This document shows positions 34,059 through 46,717 of a stretch of DNA of 64,000 bases, piece by piece. Made by a program: the position numbers and the translations under genes. Each line of letters begins with the position of its first letter. The first letter of the stretch is position 1. The stretch is from Trichostrongylus colubriformis (lineage: Eukaryota; Nematoda; Chromadorea; Rhabditida; Trichostrongylidae). The stretch is from assembly GCA_963978905.1 (NCBI GenBank), contig OZ022259.1:47758727-47822726 (forward strand), given 5' to 3'. The notes under the pieces are model-generated. The model did not search any database. It was given only the letters and a program-made list of their open reading frames with translations, and was not told where the DNA came from.

Positions 34059-37000
34059 ATGAGTGGAAGCGAAGGCTTTCCTGAGTTACCAGAAAAGTAC
34101 ATCTACTCATTGAAAACGTAAGTTCTTGTAGGCTTGTAGTACTACCGGCTTTTCAGGCTTCGCAATTTGCTGTGGTTAGGTGAAGAAAGCAACACTTCGG
34201 TCATCGATTTTGCGGCGTCGCACTTTCGCACACGCGACACTGCAGCCATGAGAATCTGTAAGGCCGCATTTATACTCTGCGCAGGCAGGACGTGGCGTTC
34301 AAATGCAGCGGGGCAGAGTGGCACGGAGGAAGTGCAGAGACGACGCAGGCACCGAGACAGGGTAGCATACGCGGAGACGTAGAGACACGCAGGCACGCCC
34401 TGCCGCCGGCACCGCAAAGTATGAACGCGGCCTGAGGCCGCCGTCAGACTTCGCAATTTTGCGACTTTGCGGCGTTGCGGCTCCGCACGCGAAATTACGG
34501 CATCACACAGGAAAGGGGTGCCAGTCGATTGGTCGAATTTTCGCATAGCGGCGTCGCACTCGCGGAGCCGTCAGTAAGAGCCGTTTGGAGTTCCGCTCAA
34601 GACGCAATGTGCTGGTACCGTAAAGGACTTTCAAAAATTACAAGTTGAAAGCTTCGGGAGTTCGGATATCTCTAAAGGTCCCTTACGGTACCAGCCCATT
34701 GCGTCTTGAGCGGAATTCCAAACGACTCGTACTGGGCGCCGCGAGGGCGACGTCGCAAAGCGAAAATTTTACCGATCGACCCTATCGGCATCGGGTGTGA
34801 GTACTATAATAAATACTTCTGACGTAATGCGGAGCTGTCTAAAAATTGGTTACTGTTCGGGATTTAAAAATGTCCCCCCCCCCCTCTTCCTCCTCTTTCA
34901 ACGCCTAAAGCATTGAATGTCAATGTCTTTGCTTCGCAATCGTTAAAGGTAGTATTGTTTCACACGCCATGCAGCGCCTATCCGTAAGTACAGTGAACGT
35001 TGAATTCTGCTTTTTACTCATCGATTTGTTAAAAAAATGGTTTCAGATGTGAGGATGACTTCCGTCGCCATTGCTTAGAGAGTCCGCCACACCATCCTGG
35101 GCAGATGAAGATAGAGAGGCATGATCAGGTGAGATTTAGGTTTTTCAGTGCATCTTGGCCATTGAATGGTACCTCTCGCCTAAATCACATTTTTGATTAT
35201 CGATGATCGCATTTATTGAACTAATAGATATCTCTGGTACCACTGATAGGTAAGCATTAGGTGTAGAATTTTAGCTGTCTGATTAGATTCGATTTAACTC
35301 GAAATTATGAAATTATGTTTGTACTGAAAAAGACAAAAAAAAATGCAGCACCTCGGCAAAAGTCACATCAAAAGGCGTAAAGAATGTTTTACCGGTTACT
35401 GGTATGCGAGTAACGAAACTTGCCTGAAGCAGTGCACTCGGACTGGTGTCGTAAAACTACCATCCTACGCGTTACATTAAATATCATACGCAAATATTTC
35501 AGGTCGAAAATTGTGCTGGTGGCTTTGTTTTCGCTGTGAGTGACGAGACGAGAGTTCGTAGATTCATCATTCTTGGAAGTGCGGCTGGAGTCTACTACAG
35601 TTCGGATCAGGAACTCACCATGAAAAATATCGAAGCCCTGACTAAAATAATCGAGAAAGGTGTGCATAACATTTGATAATTTCAAACCCTCATTGTTTAA
35701 AGTTTTTCTCCCACCATAAGTCCACACAAGCTTTTGCAAGCTTTTTTTTTCTTTGAAAGTGCAGAACCCCCTTTTCGATTCACTTTTCGGAAAGTATTTG
35801 AGAAGTAGGGAAATATTGATCAGCTTGCACATACCACATACCATCCTTACTACTCGTTGACCTTGCCTGTAGTTCACGTGACTCAGGGAATCCTATCCTA
35901 CCTTACTCTATATATAAAGAGAAGTTTGGTGTGTTTGTTTGTCTGTGTGTGTGTGTGTTTCTGTCTGTCCGTCTACATAATGCATCCTTAACTAAACTGC
36001 AGCCTGGAGAGATCGGGCAAGTTAGGATTGGGTAGGGGCCAACACATGTGAACGGAGCACATAAGTTCTAGGCCTAGCTCCTCCCACCATGGGCGGGGCT
36101 TGCGCCGAAATCGATGGGTGCTCAAATTTAAGTGCTCGCCTGGGTTCCAAAAATCGGGAAGGTCAGGAATGGGTCTGTTGAGGTCGTGCGAGTAAGGACT
36201 AGGTAAGGTGAAGGGAGCACACAAGGAGCAAGTTAGGAACGGGCCTCTAGAGGTAGAGCAAGTAGGGATAGCGTAGGGGCCACCACATGTGAACGGAGTA
36301 CATAAGTTCTAGGCCTAGCTCCGCTCACCGTGGGTGGGGTTTCGCCGAAATCGTTGGATAAACGAATTTAGGTCCTCGCTCAGGTGCTGAAAATTGGACA
36401 AGTTAGAAAAGGGTCTGCTGAAGTCGCGTGTGTAGGACTGGGTAGGGACTGACCAAAGTGAAGGGAGCACACAATACTCACAGAAAGGGATTGAGCGCAA
36501 CGATATAGTTCGGTTCGTGCAGGAATAGGACGCATATTCGAAAATTGCTGTTTCGTTCCAAACTTGCAGGATTGTTATTACTTCTAACTGGACTGAATTT
36601 TTCGTTCAGGTCATGGCAGTATGATTCTGAAGGAGATTTATGAAGTGTCACTCGCTGGACGTAATCCCAAACAAGATCCTCTTTTAATGGCTCTAGCCTT
36701 GTGTGCAAGGTAAGTTATATATTTTACCTCAATTATTTTTCAGATTGAGTCAAACGGCATCTTTTTCTTTTAAAGGCTTACCTCGCGAAAAATTGTGAGA
36801 GTTATCACGCGTATTACAGGGAGTAAAGGCCCTGCTATACCCACCAGTGAAGAAAAATGAATCAAAACCCTCAAAACCACCAAAAATAAAGCTCCCTGCC
36901 CTCAGTCTTCGTACGAGTATTGGAGATTATAGAATAGCTTTTCCCCGATGATATCGCGCAAAATGCTACGATATCACCTGTTCCTCCCTGTTGAAGCTAC

Positions 37001-40000
37001 CTTCGCTATTGATATCGCTGCCTTATCTTGTCTTATCGCAAGTTTCCCTCTCGTCTAAGCCGGGTGTGATTCGGCTCGGTGGGCTCAACTCGGCTCAGGT
37101 CGACCAGGCCGTGCGCGGCGGGGATGAGCCATGGCGCCGCGAAAAGGGTGCAATTTTTACAACCATCAAAGGGTCTACCTGCCCGAAAAGGTAGGGACCA
37201 CTTTGATTATCGCGTGGTGTGCCTTTAAGTGAGGTAGTCGAGTTAGGAATTAACGAATTGATTAATAGAGAGACCACACTTTTTTAGTTCCTTTCTTTAT
37301 ATTCTCCAGACCTTTCATTGGTGCACAGAATATCAGGCCAAAAGTGGGTTGTTGCGCTGCTTCACACTTTCGGCTCACCCCATCAGCGCATGAAAAACAG
37401 AGATTTATGTATCTTCTGCCTACAGAATCAGTATCTACTGGTAAAACTGTCCATGCGGGTAGTTACCAATAATTCTGTGAATATTCTCGGTTATGACTGG
37501 CTTAATTAAGTTGATTGCAGATACAATGTCTGTGAATTGGTTGCGAAAGCTGCTCCATCCGGGGGAGACGCTACTGCTGTGAGGCGAAATTACTTAAACG
37601 AATTGCACAAGTCTGCTTTCAGCATTGTGAATGACGTGGGTACCTGTTCCCTTTGATGCACTCATAAAGACCACGTGTGTAGTTAATTGTTGTCATTTTC
37701 TTACAGGTTTGTCGCATTCCAACACATTTGTTCACTTTCGTGAAATACTGCGAGATGATTTCTCAGTCCACTCAGATAGAAGAAGGAAAGAAATCAACTG
37801 GTTGGGGTCGTCTTATGCGAAGCACTATTCAGCAATGGTTAGTACTGTACAATATTCGTTCACTAATTCAGTACAGATTGTAATTCTGTTTTCAGGTATG
37901 CTAGTAAAAGCCCTGAACAACTTGCCATGTACCTAACCAAATACCGTCAGCGAGGCGGTTGGTCACATCGTGATTTGTTCCGACTTGCTCATCCGAAGTT
38001 GAAGAGGAACCCTGAGAATCTTTTGGAGTATGAACAATTGTATCATTTCGCAGTTAAAGGTATTCTTTTTTCCTTACTGTGTGACTCGCCCGTTTAACCC
38101 ATAACGGACGGTGCGCCACATGGTTACTCCCGACATTTAAACATATTTCCCGACATATTTCCAAATAACCAATTATACACGTATACACTACAAGTATTGA
38201 AGGATAACATATATTTCCAGGACCGGTGCAGCGCAAATTTTCAACAAACATTATGCGAGTAACTTCAAATGCAATCCTTTCTAGTTGTACAAACAAATGG
38301 TTTTTAGTTACAATCAACAATCCATTAGAATCCATAGGCTCCGTTTCCCATTTGAAAACCCTCGCGCTCATCTTACTACTCGAAATGCATGATTTTTTTG
38401 CAGTAATAGGTAGAGAGAAGTACCGCGTATAACAGCATGAGGTGATACCACTACACAGTGATGACCCTTTTATCAGTAGCAACTGCACAAAAAGGTTACA
38501 AAAATGACCCAATTGATAAAAATTGGCGAAAGATTTGATAAAAACGGCGCAAAAACGCCGCCGTCCGTTATGGGTCGCGTGACCATGTGGCGCACCGTCC
38601 GTTATGGGTTAAAGAATCGTCCACGGAAAAATGAGTTCTGTGTTACTCATATGTTTATGTTGTATTTGCCTAATGTCAAGCGAAAAGATGTAAATCTGGC
38701 TGAGATACAGCACCACAAAGTACGTCCGGGTGGGCGGGGCCTCCGAGTGAAAGCCTCGTCCCGCCGTCCGTGGTCGGAGACGCATTGTAGGAACAGAAGG
38801 TTACGTAAACAGCCCCACTCTCCGTTCCCAACGGCGGCGGACGACGGGACGAGGCTTTTACTCGGAGGCCCCGCCCACCCGGACGTACTTTGTGGTGCTG
38901 TATCTCAGCCAGATTCACGTTTTTTCGCGTGAAATTTTGCATGAGGCCCACATTGGGCAAATACAACATAAACATATGGGTAACACGAAAACTTGTTTTC
39001 CGTGGACGATTCCTTTAACCAATGCTCTACTTGCCTAGGAGATTTGAAAACTCGGAAGCGAAATCTTTCGAAGGAAGACGCGGAGCTCGAACAGCTGGCA
39101 AGTAAATACAGCGCTCTTCAAATGGATGTTGAGCTTGGGAGCAGGTCCGATGTTTTGACCACTCTCATCTTTGCTACGGTTAGAATAACTATGTCCACGC
39201 CCACACATGAAATTCCTCGCGTTTTCAGGGCACTTGATTTCGTGGAAGCGGTTTTGGCCTTGAAAAACGAATCGGATGAGGGGAAAGTCGTCGAGGCCAT
39301 AAAGAAGCATCGTTAGTTATTTTTCTTCCTTCTGGTTACTATTAGAGACTATCACGTTGGAGGTGGAAAGAAGGCATAGAAACAACCTCCCGTTAAGTGA
39401 TTTCTGAATGCAGCCGTATCCTTTGTCCCCTGAAGAGTTGGTTATAAAGGACACAATTCTGGCTGTGCGCAGGCTATTTCTCCTCCCCCTCAATCCTTCA
39501 TCCGTGACGTTCACTTGATGCGTTAGCACTTGTCTAATCTTTTGACTTGGTTATTAACTATAGTTTCCCAAGGAAGTTATTAGCTATAGTTTCTCAAGGA
39601 CTCACATTAAATATAGTGGCATTGATGTCGTTTACCGGAAGGCTGAGCGAGAAGGAAACTGAATTTGGGGTGGTGGGTTGTTGGCAAAAGCAATGCCATT
39701 CAATTTTTAGCTCGCGCTGCAAACTCATGAAAGAACGAACTATTCATTTCCTCAGGTCCGTCTTTTAGAGCTGGTACGAGAACATGTCCCGTCTCAGATG
39801 CTGAAATCTGTTGCAGTTTGGCAAGCCCTTCTTGAGAATATGCCGATGACTGCAATGATTAGGAACCTTCGCAAAATGCAGTCAGTTGGCGCCTTGACTG
39901 GGTATAACCCTCTCTTGATTTGTAGATTTCTCAGTCATCTACATACCCGTCATATCAGCATATTCCAGTAAGTATCGCGATATTGTGGTTGACAAGCTTA

Positions 40001-43000
40001 CTAACAAGGAGGAACTGAAACGGGCGAAGATTCATCCAATTCAGGTATTTTTACTGGAACTTGTAAGTTATGATGGCGGAGATCATGCAATGTATTACAG
40101 GTTCTTATTGCGAAAAAGGTTTATGAAGTTGGGTATGGCGATACAAGTGAATCGAAATGGAAACCAGACGAAAAGGTTTTAAATGTTCACTCATTCCCGC
40201 TTACCGTCTTATTGGGGCCGATTAATTCTATCACTTACTAGATTGACGAAGCTCTGGAGGAGGCCTTTTACAAGTCTTTCTTCAACGCTCCGCCCACAAA
40301 CAAGCGTTATTGTTTCGCTTTCGACGTTTCAGGTACGTCGCGGTCGTTCCAATCATTTTAAAAGGCAAAAGGTTCAAATTTAAAAAATTAAAAAATGGTT
40401 CGAATTTTAAAAAAGGCGCAGTTTCTATTAGGTTGTCGGGAAAGTTCTTTCGTTTTTTAAAAACTTGCTTTATCTCCTCAAAACTACTTTCCAGCAATTT
40501 CTTCTGTACAATATATGTAGTACAAGTTCTCACGCATCTATAGGTATTATTGTCTTCCATCTCCCGGATAACCTTTTTCGGCAAAATAAACGTATGGTCA
40601 ATGTCATCTTCATTATCAAAAATTTTTCTTTGAATGGCGCTAGACAGGGAAAGGAAAAGACCGATGGAGCAAGATCAGGGCTATAAGGTGGATGGGGTAG
40701 CAATTTTTATCCAAGCTCGAGAATTCTTTGGCGAGTAAATTTTTTGGCGAGTCTTCCCACATATTGAAAAAGTGACTCGCCAAAAAATTCTCAAGCTGAA
40801 ATGAGAAGTGCTACCCCATCCACCTTATGGCCCTGATCTTGCTCCATCGGATTATCACCTTTTCCCTTCCCTATCTAACGCCATTTAAAAAAAGTCTTCA
40901 GTAATGAAAAATGACATTGACCTTTGATATATTTATTTTGCCGAAAAAGGTTATTGGGAAATGAAGGACAATAATACCTTTAGATGCGTGAGAACTTGTA
41001 CTACATATATATGTACAGAAGAAATTGCTGGAAAGTAGTTTTGAGGGAAAAAAGCAAGTTTTTAAAAAACGAAAGAGCTTTCCCGACAATCTAATAGTAA
41101 AATGTGTGAAAAAAGCATTGAGTGACCACGAGAATTCGTTAGCCACGTTCGTGAGAGGGAATCAACTTTGGATAGTATTGTTAGTCTATACGAGGAATCT
41201 ACAGATGACACACACTGTGTCGTTTCAGGAAGCATGACTTTCCTTATGCCTTTTAAAATGCTGTCTTGCCGTACTGCGTCTGCTGCGCTTTCACTTGTTA
41301 GTCTGAGGAACGAGAAAGCTGTGCGTGCTCAGAAAATCTTGATCAATTTGTGCAACCTCCCTTGTTGTATTGGATGTCAGGATTGCAGGTAGAATGTGTT
41401 GGCTTCTGTCATGAACTTGTTGAATTACCATTCCGCGGAGATTGGACACTCTCCAAGATCGAGGACTACATGGACTCTTTGGAGGTCAGATTTTATTTAT
41501 ACTATTATTAGGTGTATGCAGAATAAGTGGCCAATACAGACCACTTTTTCAAAAGGCCATAGCTTCGCTTAGACACAACTTTATTTGATAAATGATAAAA
41601 TGATAAAATTCTAGATTGCGAGAATTAATAAAGTCTACAATGGCATTTTCAACTTGCATTATCAGCGAACTCCTTCCGACGCAGGTTTGCATCGAGAACC
41701 CGGAAAAAGTGGTAATACGTTGGGGATAGGTCTGGGGAGTAAGGGGGTGAGGTAGAGTCTCCATGCCTGACTGCATCAGTTTTTGCCAGGTGACTTGCGA
41801 AGTGTGAGGTTTTGCGTTGTCTGCGCACCCGGCAAAAACTGATGCAGTTAGGCATCGAGACTCTCCCTCACTCCCCTTATTCCCCAGACCTATCCCCAAC
41901 GGATTACCACTTTTCCCGGGTTCTCGATGCAAACTTGCGTCAGAAGGAGTTCGCCTATACAATGCAGGTTGAAAATGCTATTGTGTTCTCGCATTCCAGA
42001 ATTTAATCATGATGGCATATTCTCCTTACCAGATTGTTGTCAAAGTCGTGCAGATTCGAATGGTTTTTATTCGACAAATAAAGTTGTTTCTGAGCGAAGT
42101 TATGGCCAATTATGTTTTGACCATTTATTCTGCATACACCTAATATTCAGTGACGGCAATCGGCAACGAAGGTACTAGCATTGAGCCTTCACCAGCGCCC
42201 CGTTCGTAGCGGAGCGGAGCTTATGCCGTTCATATAGAATCGAATACTACTTAGTCATGAACCCTACACTCTCCTTTAATATGCAGTGCTGCGATATCGA
42301 ACGCGAAATTCTAGAATGGCAGAAGTGTGACATCAGCTCGACAAGTCAGGCCTGATGGGAAGGGGTAGCGCTTGCGTTTATGCTGAAGGTATCAGATTCC
42401 CCATTACTTGTGAGCTCGATGAAACATGAAGCTGTATATGAGGATCCTGTTTGAGGTATTTAGTACACCTACATAACACTTCGTATCCCCCATCTTCTAC
42501 ATATGTTAGGTTTATAGTTGTTATATGGCGAACGGAGCAGCTGAATACCATTGATTTTATGGTTCTCGATTGATTTTTTGAATGTGTAGCCGTTAATTGG
42601 ATCTGTAAACTTGTAATGAGAATATTAACAATCTATGAAGTTTAGACTGGCGCGACCGATTGTGCCCTACCCATGTTGTGGGCAAAGGAACAGAATAAGC
42701 AATTTGATGTTTTTGTTATTTACACTGATAGCGAAACATATTATGGTGACGTGGGTTTTTTTTAAATGTTACAGGGTGCGAAATAAATACTGTTACGCGG
42801 CACAAAAATATCTCTGGCAAGAGTACAACAGAAGAAACGAAATTTGGATGATAAATAAATAAATGATAAATAATAAATAATAAATAATGATTAGTAACGG
42901 TTCGTAACAATTATCACGTTTCGAAACGACCTCCCCGATTCTCTGTGACGTTGATGATTGGGGTAGGAGCCGATGACAGGATGCAGGTAGACGACGTCAA

Positions 43001-44487
43001 GTGTTGCCCATTCCCGTCGAAGGGCAGCCTTGAGGGACTTCAGTGAGGTGTGAGCAGATATCCCCAAATGGCGTACATAGTTCAGAGGTTTGGAATCGGA
43101 CGAGGAGTTTTTCCTTCGAGAGATCGTCCTTGGATGCTCGTTGGTTCACGTCCTGTCATCGACTCCTATTCCAAACCCCGTCATCCGAAATATTGGAGGT
43201 CGGATCTAAAAGTGATGATAATATTAGGTTGATTCATAATAAATCGGACAAATTGACCAATTTTAATCATTGTCGTACAACTTTTTTACGACAACAGGGA
43301 TTCACTTGAAATATACTCCATCTTTATCGATGACCTTCTGCCACGGTATAGGCAGATCATGGATGCCCTTGCTCCAGAAGGGCGGAAGCTGGAGCTCGAA
43401 GAAGTTGCCGAGTGCCGCCTTGACCTCGTCGCGAGTTTTGAAGTCTTGGCCGTCCAGGTGGCGTTGGCTGTGGGAGAAAAGGTGGAAATTTGAAGGGGCC
43501 AGGTCTGGGGAGTACGGTGGGTATAGAAGTACGGTCCAACTGTACGACAGCAGCTCGGCCTTGGTCGATCTTGCGAAGTGCGGTCTGTGGAAGTAGACAC
43601 GTTGTCGTGCTGGAAGTAGACATGTGACCGCCGCCGTAGCGAACTTTGGACATTGGCCTTCAATTCTCGTAATTGACGAACGTAGACGTCGGCGGATACT
43701 GTGGTACCTTCATCGAGCAGCTCCCACTACTCTACGCCGTGTACGCTCCACCAACCGCGGTTTTCGTCTTCGATGGAATAGTCGCCTGACGCAAACTTCG
43801 AATGCTACAACTACAGTGTACTTCTGCCGGGGGCATGCTCCTTGTGAACTTCTATCAGACGTCTGCCGATATCCGCGGGTTCCTGACCAGATAGCGATAT
43901 AAATAGCATGACGTTGCGGATGTGGTCTCTGGACCGCTTGAAATCGTGCGGCATTGTGGCGGAATGAATTTACTTTGGAGTGATTATTTCGCGGTACTTT
44001 GAAGAGCTTTTCATACTCATTCCAACGGTACCTCGCGCGTCCATTTTCGTTGATTCGTTACTGAGTTATGATCTCTAGAAATCATCACTACCATTTGTCC
44101 GATTTATTATGAATCAACCTAATATATTGTTCGCAACGTTTATTTGTTGCACTCTTGCCGGAGATATTCCGTTTTTTATCGAGTTACAGTATTCATTGCG
44201 CGCCCTGTATTTGGAAAATCATTTTGGCAGGAAGGATCGGCGGGTCGGCCCGCAAAAGGTTCACTGAATAGTATTTGGATGCTCTTTTTTTCCAGGTACA
44301 TCCCTATCAGGCGCTTCGTGATTATCGTGAATCGTCAGGGATTATAGATGCCAAGCTGATTGTTATGGGAATGACAGCTAATGATTTCGCTATCGCTGAT
44401 CCTGAGGACGCTGGTATGCTGGATATTGTTGGATTCGATTCGACTGTTCCCACATTGCTTTATGATTTCGTAAACGGAAAGTTGTAA
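34059..44487 (+). CDS. rop-1: Ro60/TROVE RNA-binding protein, complete, 17 exons
   Basis: Exons: 34059-34117, 35047-35128, 35503-35659, 36610-36709, 37521-37635, 37707-37837, 37896-38059, 39039-39144, 39229-39311, 39769-39901, 39969-40044, 40101-40175, 40242-40332, 41229-41320, 41389-41484, 42646-42750, 44296-44487. All phases agree; total 1857 nt, 618 aa plus stop. Landmarks: ENCAGGFVFAV, CRIPTHLFTF, GGWSHRDLFRLAHPK, VWQALLENMPMTAMIRNL, RAKIHPIQVLIA, then the von Willebrand A part with MIDAS DVSGS (residues 455-459), ATD (T524) and YTDSE (D548). The end IADPEDAGMLDIVGFD matches the Ro60 tail. Known role: a ring of HEAT-like repeats binds misfolded small RNAs and Y RNAs for quality control and stress survival. 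Length lies near other nematode members (animal Ro60 about 540-640 aa). Start chosen at the ATG after the acceptor at 34056. Introns hold many transposons. No frame damage, so likely functional. Confidence 0.97.
34190..34515. repeat. Nested hairpin repeat and GC-rich MITE in rop-1 intron 1
   Basis: An outer pair of GATTTTGCGGCGTCGCAC / complement-like arms (about 34190-34250 and 34440-34510), related to 10764-10905, is split by a GC-rich MITE at 34261-34435 (GGCCGCATTTATACTCTGCG ... AGTATGAACGCGGCC). Confidence 0.55.
34530..34786. mobile_element. GTCGAATTTTCGC-ended MITE in rop-1 intron 1
   Basis: Ends GGTCGAATTTTCGC and GCGAAAATTTTACCGATCGA. The inner mirror is GCAATGTGCTGGTACCGTAA against its complement near 34690. 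Short-core member of the family at 15831-16056 and 54880-55255. Confidence 0.65.
35900..36480. repeat. Imperfect duplicated repeat in rop-1 intron 3
   Basis: Two units share GGGGCCAACACATGTGAACG-like, ATAAGTTCTAGGCCTAGCTC and GGGCGGGGCTTGCGCCGAAA-like blocks (about 36014-36130 and 36253-36360). Preceded by a GT simple repeat at 35944-35960. Confidence 0.55.
36768..37229. mobile_element. TTAAAGGC-ended MITE in rop-1 intron 4
   Basis: Ends TTTAAAGGCTTACCTCGCGA and the complement of CTTAAAGGCACACCACGCGA. No coding content. Confidence 0.55.
38094..38612. mobile_element. TTAA-flanked MITE in rop-1 intron 7
   Basis: TTAA on both sides; ends CCCATAACGGACGGTGCGCC and its complement, continuing ACATGGT. 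519 bp with no transposase. The piggyBac-like label is inferred from the target site and terminal CCC. Confidence 0.8.
38613..39014. mobile_element. Palindromic MITE in rop-1 intron 7
   Basis: Arms from GAATCGTCCACGG to its complement, sharing CATATGTTTATGTTGTATTT and GTGGGCGGGGCCTCCGAGTG. It abuts the previous TTAA element and ends 24 bp before exon 8. A relative lies at 48868-49214. Confidence 0.7.
40428..41094. mobile_element. Mariner foldback, copy 2 (rop-1 intron 13)
   Basis: TA-flanked, 667 bp, same layout as 868-1539: termini TTAGGTTGTCGGGAAAGTTC, mirror arms meeting near 40760. Each arm holds the 3' part of a mariner including the third-Asp coding region. The divergence from copy 1 shows both amplified as foldbacks or arose from a common one. 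Confidence 0.85.
41508..42143. mobile_element. Mariner foldback of a second family (rop-1 intron 15)
   Basis: TA-flanked, 636 bp, ends TTAGGTGTATGCAGAATAA and its complement. Mirror arms carry a mariner transposase end (YSPDLSPTDYHF) in both directions. The asymmetric centre (about 41800-41830) still encodes the second-Asp neighbourhood (DNAKPHTSQ) on the minus strand. The terminal repeats differ from those at 868 and 40428, so this is an independent mariner family with the same rearrangement. Confidence 0.85.
43224..44122 (-). mobile_element. Mariner element, copy 2 (rop-1 intron 16)
   Basis: 899 bp, TA-flanked, nearly identical to 5147-6046 including the same internal deletions and frame breaks. 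Differences are scattered single bases. A non-autonomous deletion derivative moved recently by a transposase encoded elsewhere. Confidence 0.9.
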
Positions 44488-44708
44488 ATGGTCTATCACG
44501 AATCGGTTTTTATGAGCTAAATGCTTTATATGTACATTCCTCATCGAAGTGGACTGGTTGAAATTTTTGTGATCGTTACTTAATCTGTTATTGTTTCCCT
44601 CTATAAACAGTTTCCCTCTATAAACAATGTTTGCTTTTTGCTTTGGTGAAGTGATAAGGATATGTCGCTATTTGGGGGAGGGCTTGCTATGCAGGTATTA
44701 TATCGGGA

Positions 44709-45722
44709 TTAACCCATTGACGACCGCGGCATTTACACTTGTCTGACGCGTGGGACCGCGTGGGATTTTCCCTGTGTCACACGGTCCCTCAGGGACACCT
44801 TTCTTTTTTAAAAGAACGGGAAGGGGTCCGAAACAAGAGGAAGATGCAAAGAAATGAGCATTTTGCAACGAACACTCAAGGTTAGAAGCGATAATAGGCG
44901 AAAAACCCGGACTCAAAAGCGCGACGCTGCGATGTATATTCGCATCCCATTCGCATCCAACACACCGACTTTCCGAGTTGTCCGCTGTAGCAGACGGGCC
45001 GCGGGCCAACGTTAATTTTAGCACCTGACTCCCAGCGCAGTGGAGTGGCCATTCCCAACTACATGTAGCATCCATGTAAGTACATCTAGAAACAATATAA
45101 AAGAGAACAAAGTAAAAAGTGAAAGGAAAAAACAAATTTATAATAGAAACATCTCCTTTTGGCACCATACCAAGGCGTCAAATTGGCGAGTTTGTGCGAT
45201 GGCGGCCACTCAAACTCGTCCACACTACGTCTGTTCTACCGTAAGCCAAAATTACCCCCTTCCGATGTGTTTAGGAAGCTATCATTTTTCACTTTTTTGC
45301 ACTGTAATTAGGTTCCCGCTTGTATTTATGACAATATATAGACCAGATTTGTTTCGAGCATTCCCCTTTCAAATAGAACGGATGCCATTAATGATGAAAG
45401 TGAGCTATCTAAATATCGATAGGCTGCCGCTAGAAAGTGGATTTGAGGGATCAAATTGGGTCTCACGCACCGTTTGTGAGGATGATCACCATGGTGGTAC
45501 ACCAGGACACCAACTGAATATTTACATATTCATTTACCCCTTTAGTAAGAAGCTCAGTAATTCAAGAACCAAAAGTTATGTTCTTGGACCACGCTTTGTG
45601 TTAAAACCTTTATGTTTGGAGTATACATAAAAAAAGATCAAGCAGAAGTTCGAAAAAAGGATTAAAGTATAAGTTACAAGGTTGCGACACGACATCTTGT
45701 CACACGGTCGTCAATGGGTTAA
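44709..45722. mobile_element. TTAA-flanked (piggyBac-like) element, complete
   Basis: TTAA both sides; ends CCCATTGACGACCG and CGGTCGTCAATGGG; 1,014 bp. Inner terminal segments share CGTGGGA and GTCACACGGTC words. Open frames are short and no transposase is recognised. It starts about 220 bp after the rop-1 stop codon. The truncated copy is at 485. Confidence 0.8.
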
Positions 45723-46717
45723 TGACGTTACGTTGGAAATGCCTGAGTACGACTGGGAAGCAATAGCTTTGCTACAATTTAATCCCACAAAAATTATATA
45801 CATGAACTAATAGGGTTCTTTAAGGGACATTGTTGTGAAAAAGGTTTTCAAAGTGAGGAGTGAGGAGAGGAGAAATCCTCAATGATCTTGCGATCCTCGA
45901 CATCACGGGGTAACGTGCATTCGCTTATTTTTCGTTTTCAGAGCTGGACCAAAAGATCTAGGGCATTCGTGAGGAGCGGTGCACGCGAGAAAAAATCCGA
46001 CATTAAAAGCACCGGGAGGGGTAAGAAGTAAGTGAGGTCTGAGATTACATGTTCTCTGAGAGCAAACCCTCCACTTCAGAAAAGGTGATGTATAGCGGAC
46101 TCGCATTGAAAACGCGCGGCTTGGGATCTCGTCACGATCCTGCAGCGGATCATGTCGCACTGCCGTTCATCCGCAGGGGGAGTTGTCGGAGGCGGGACAA
46201 CGTCCGCAGCCGGCAGAGTTAACCTTTCCGCCCGTCTGTAGTGCCCCCTCCTCCCGGCTAGTGACGCACAGGGACGCGAAAGAGAGAAGGGTTTCCTCGT
46301 TCCTCTTTCTCCGGTTTTTCGCCGTTTTATTTCGTTTTTTTTCTTTTCTGTAGCACTACTGAGCAGCCATACTTTCATATCCCCACAATTCACGAAATTC
46401 ACCCAGCCTCTAACCTGAACGTCTGGTCCAAGACCAAATTCCATACCGAATTCTGACAAATTAACCAAGCCTTCTGTGCAGACGGCCGGTTGGCGGTCGT
46501 TCACCGCTGTTCCGCTGGTCGGACTTCTTCGCGAAAGCCCTACACGAAAAGAACGAGTTACTTCGTGTCCCTGGGGTCAGAAGGGTTCACTGAACACTCT
46601 GGGTCGCGACAGGGAGAAATGGAAACGTTGCGTACCCGCTCAAACTCAATGAGCAACGAGACAACAGGTGATGCAGGCGATAATATGCACGAGCTGCAAT
46701 TAAGTTCAGCATGTATT
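45723..46717. other. Intergenic spacer
   Basis: No gene. About 46200-46330 resembles the centre of 33367-33987 (GTGACGCA and CTCTTTCTC blocks), so it is repeat-derived. Confidence 0.35.
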
